Of a DNA stretch of 32,280 nt, positions 30,352-32,280 are shown in pieces; within the stretch, counting starts at the first letter, position 1, and the number at the start of each line of letters is the position of its first letter. A program made the position numbers and the translations under genes. The notes beneath the pieces were generated by a model that saw only the letters and a list, made by a program, of their open reading frames with translations, was not told where the DNA came from and made no database searches. This stretch comes from Chara braunii. Its lineage: Eukaryota > Streptophyta > Charophyceae > Charales > Characeae. The stretch covers positions 182,813-215,092 of the forward strand of contig BFEA01000670.1 in the NCBI GenBank assembly GCA_003427395.1, in the 5' to 3' direction.

Positions 30352-31555
30352 TGTGTGGCATACTGATACCACACGGGCCCCAGTTAGGGCCTGGTTCTGT
30401 AGTAGGCACGGGTAGGCCTAGTTACCGGGTCACGAAGGTCCCAGTTAGGTCCAGGTAGGCCTAGGAACCGTCGGTTCAGTCCAGGGTCCGATAGGCCTCA
30501 TTTGGACCCCACCAGACCCAACGGCTAGTTGGTCAGATACCGGTCCAAATCGGTAGGACCGGCCGGCGGCGCAGTTTAGGCGCCACTCTTCAGATTCAAA
30601 ATCGGATCTGAACCGTTGGGCCTGATCAACGGTCCAGACCCGAAGGCCCTCAGTAGGACTGAGGCCGACCCAGCACTATATCAGCTGGGTACCAGCCTCA
30701 GTCGGTAGGTTAGTAGTGCGGAGGTTAGTCTACAGTTGGTCTACAGTCCGACTACGAGTTAGGCTTCAGGATTAGCGCAGCGTTTGAGCATGAGGATGAG
30801 CAGCGAGAAGGGAATTAGCGCAGCAGCAAGGAGGAGCCGCGCAGCAGCATCTTGGCGCAGCAGTGGAATAGCGCCAGCCTCTGGCCCAGCCCACGGCCCA
30901 GTGCCCAGCCCTGCAGCGCCGTAGCTGCGTAGCCAGGTACCAGGGAGAAAGGCTTCACCTTTCCTCCCTCTTCTTCCTCCTCCGCTCTCTCTCTCTCTCT
31001 CTCCCTCTCTCTCTCCTCCTACCCTAAGTCTAAGTCTACTTCTGGGTTACTCCTACTGGACCACTATGAATATGAAGGATGGTTTCGAGTTCTGATAATA
31101 TGGGGATAGCAACATTGAGACTGTAGGTTGAGGATTACTTGGGGGATCTGATTTCATCCACCTCTGGAGATGTATCTGGACATTGTGAAATCGATATCTG
31201 AGACACTGTGAGATTCTGTATTCACGACATTTCGGATTTTCGCTATTTCTGACATCTGGAGATACTATTTTTGGAAACATCGAGTTGACGTCATCTTCCC
31301 TCTCCTCCTCCCTTCGTCTCTCCTCCCCTCCATTCATCCGTGTATGAGATTGAACCCTGGCCTTTTCTTCTATGTCCAAGGCCCGGGCTTTCACACCACC
31401 GATGCATGTTTGTGAGTGTTTCGTTGCAGTCCGAGTCGGTCCGAGTCAGTCCATGTGTATGAAGTCTTCCGTTGTATTTGTATTAACTCTGTATTATCTG
31501 GTCGGTTCTGGGAATCTGCGCCATACTTATGACTGTGTTTCACGAGTATGCAACA
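30352..31555 (+). mobile_element. 3' LTR of the Ty3/gypsy chromovirus (~1.2 kb, right end inferred)
   Basis: Begins TGTGTGGCATAC after the polypurine tract. A TATA-like CACTATATCAG at about 30673 may be the promoter. The right end is taken as CATGCAACA (31555) because the last 205 bases match 22595-22800, which abuts a PBS. TGT and ACA ends are compatible. An alternative end at about 31063 (CTGGACCA) would make the LTR 0.7 kb and leave 31064-31555 as a second element. Confidence 0.6.
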
Positions 31556-31571
31556 GTGTGTGTGTGTTTGT

Positions 31572-31610
<39 letters not shown>

Positions 31611-31651
31611 TGTCACCCAAATAACCCCTTTTCCACCTAGATGAGTAGATC
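31556..31651 (+). repeat. (TG)n plus a 43-base motif shared with intron 1
   Basis: A (TG)n run (31556-31608) is followed by TGTCACCCAAATAACCCCTT, TTCCACCTAGATGAGTAGATC. The motif resembles 13480-13521 after the N gap in intron 1 (GTCACCATAACAGCCCCTTT, TCAACCCGGACGAGTAGATC), also preceded by (TG)n. Probably a small repeat with a TG-rich head. Confidence 0.7.
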
Positions 31652-31673
31652 CTGTGCATGCTTCTAACTCTAA

Positions 31674-31675
<2 letters not shown>

Positions 31676-31702
<27 letters not shown>
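31676..31702 (+). repeat. (CT)n microsatellite
   Basis: Short CT run followed by TGTGTGTGG about 70 bases before the exon 3 acceptor. Confidence 0.9.
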
Positions 31703-31708
<6 letters not shown>

Positions 31709-31771
31709 GTGTGCTTTTTTGTACGTTCTGTCCATCCTCCTGGTTTGTCTTATGTGGTATATGTCTTGCAG

Positions 31772-31845
31772 TTTTTCAGCCACAGGTGCACATATTGGGG
31801 TCAAAGGATGCGATTAAGGCTCGACTTACAGTGCATGAAAATGTG
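31772..31845 (+). CDS. ABCI1: CcmA/ABCI1-like gene, exon 3
   Basis: Acceptor TCTTGCAG ends at 31771. Joined in phase 1 to exon 2, the split Ile codon is followed by FQPQVHILGSKDAIKARLTV and HENV. Plant ABCI1 has IFQQYKLQLNWISLKDAIKE at this point (recalled). From the Gly of exon 2 (QPG) to KDAIK the spacing is the same, with no gap. This is the Q-loop region of the nucleotide-binding domain. The likely donor is GTGCGT at 31846; reading through would reach a TAG at 31873. Later AGs inside the exon (31779, 31785) would break the phase with exon 2. Confidence 0.85.
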
Positions 31846-31978
31846 GTGCGTCTCAGGAGATATCTTGGAAACTAGGAGCTCAAGAGCATGGGATACAAAG
31901 GAAGAGTAGCCTGGAGAATTCGGCAAGCACAAATAAAGAGAAAGACAGTTTGCTTCCTCTTTGTGTGTTCTTTTGCAG

Positions 31979-32009
31979 TCGGTCTTTGATTCACTTTCTT
32001 TATTCATTG
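31979..32009 (+). CDS. Tentative exon 4 (31 bp) of the CcmA/ABCI1-like gene
   Basis: A T-rich tract and TTTTGCAG (ending 31978) precede SVFDSLSLFI plus one base, then a GTGCGT donor at 32010. In the phase left by exon 3 this gives HENV-SVFDSLSLFI-G, comparable to DNVQWFELLENKIG of the plant protein (recalled): Phe, Leu, Ile and a split Gly agree. The exon is very short and the match modest, so this is only a candidate. Walker B and signature regions must lie beyond the window. Confidence 0.4.
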
Positions 32010-32010
32010 G

Positions 32011-32204
32011 TGCGTAGAGGTCTGTCGTATATGGAGAGTCCATTCAATGTTGTTCGGCAAATATTTTGCCAGTACGTGCAGTGTGTTTGTGTGTGTGTGT
32101 GTGTGCGTGCGTGTCCATGTACGTGTGTTGTTATGTTCATTATACACAACTCCACAAGAAAAGCATGGCACAGACTGTCCATGTGTGTGTGTATGTGTGG
32201 GCGC

Positions 32205-32206
<2 letters not shown>
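32011..32206 (+). repeat. 196-bp block identical to 20334-20529, copy 2
   Basis: Same sequence as the block in intron 2, including the internal (TG)n. It starts inside the GTGCGT that would be the exon 4 donor. Confidence 0.9.

Positions 32207-32280
<74 letters not shown>
32207..32280 (+). repeat. (GA)n microsatellite running off the window
   Basis: GA run continuing to the last base; the true end is not visible. Confidence 0.95.

Larger units (their letters stand above)
16561..31771 (+). other. Intron 2 of the CcmA/ABCI1-like gene (15.2 kb)
   Basis: Donor GTATGT at 16561 and acceptor TCTTGCAG ending 31771, phase 1. Essentially the whole intron is made of mobile and tandem-repeat DNA: U6 fragments, LTR copies in both orientations, a dead Ty3/gypsy element and microsatellites. 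An ambiguous base lies at 16633. Confidence 0.75.

Noticed and set aside
1-32280. CRISPR array, bacterial operon or phage content
   Set aside because: The tandem repeats have no regular unique spacers and no cas-like or phage genes; introns and plant retroelements show eukaryotic nuclear DNA.

Overview
Organism: this looks like nuclear DNA of a large-genome streptophyte (land-plant lineage, quite possibly a charophyte alga such as a Characean; the lineage is inference). Reasons: long introns, abundant GA/TG microsatellites, LTR retrotransposons primed from initiator tRNA-Met, a chromodomain Ty3/gypsy element, U6 snRNA retropseudogenes, and a nuclear CcmA-type gene, which belongs to the system I mitochondrial cytochrome c maturation route of streptophytes. 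No prokaryotic gene arrangement is visible.

Main result: one host gene can be pieced together and it spans the right 60% of the window. It is the plus-strand 5' part of a CcmA/ABCI1-like ATP-binding subunit of the mitochondrial cytochrome c maturation ABC transporter. Exon 1 (about 12852-13355) holds a basic, targeting-like N-terminus and the Walker A motif. Exon 2 is 16482-16560 and exon 3 is 31772-31845. A tiny exon 4 (31979-32009) is tentative. Splice phases agree across the junctions and the spliced product aligns without gaps to the plant family. Intron 1 is 3.1 kb and intron 2 is 15.2 kb. The rest of the gene lies beyond the right edge.

Layout. 1-3045: no gene; A/T tracts and (GA)n. 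3046-6330: possible TIR-bounded repeat block containing a clear Tourist-like MITE (4211-4666, TTA target duplication). 6680-7027: near-complete foldback element. 7070-11800: U6 pseudogene, compound CT/CA repeats, a 1.1 kb purine-rich strand and several short tandem repeats; no gene. 11825-12850: 21-bp minisatellite ending at the ABC gene start. 13356-16481 (intron 1): assembly gap, microsatellites, SINE-like tandem units, a U6 pseudogene. 16561-31771 (intron 2): U6 fragments, a 101-bp tandem pair with hammerhead-like elements, two inverted copies of one LTR family (17284-18304 plus; 23553-24551 minus with its own PBS), a 196-bp block identical to one near the right edge, and a dead Ty3/gypsy chromovirus (LTR remnant and PBS at 22595-22815, gag-pol 25071-30330, PPT and 3' LTR 30341-31555).

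The retrotransposon ORFs are broken by frameshifts, stops, an internal deletion and a changed RT active-site residue, so they do not encode working proteins. The remaining long open frames are translations of simple repeats and are not called as genes.
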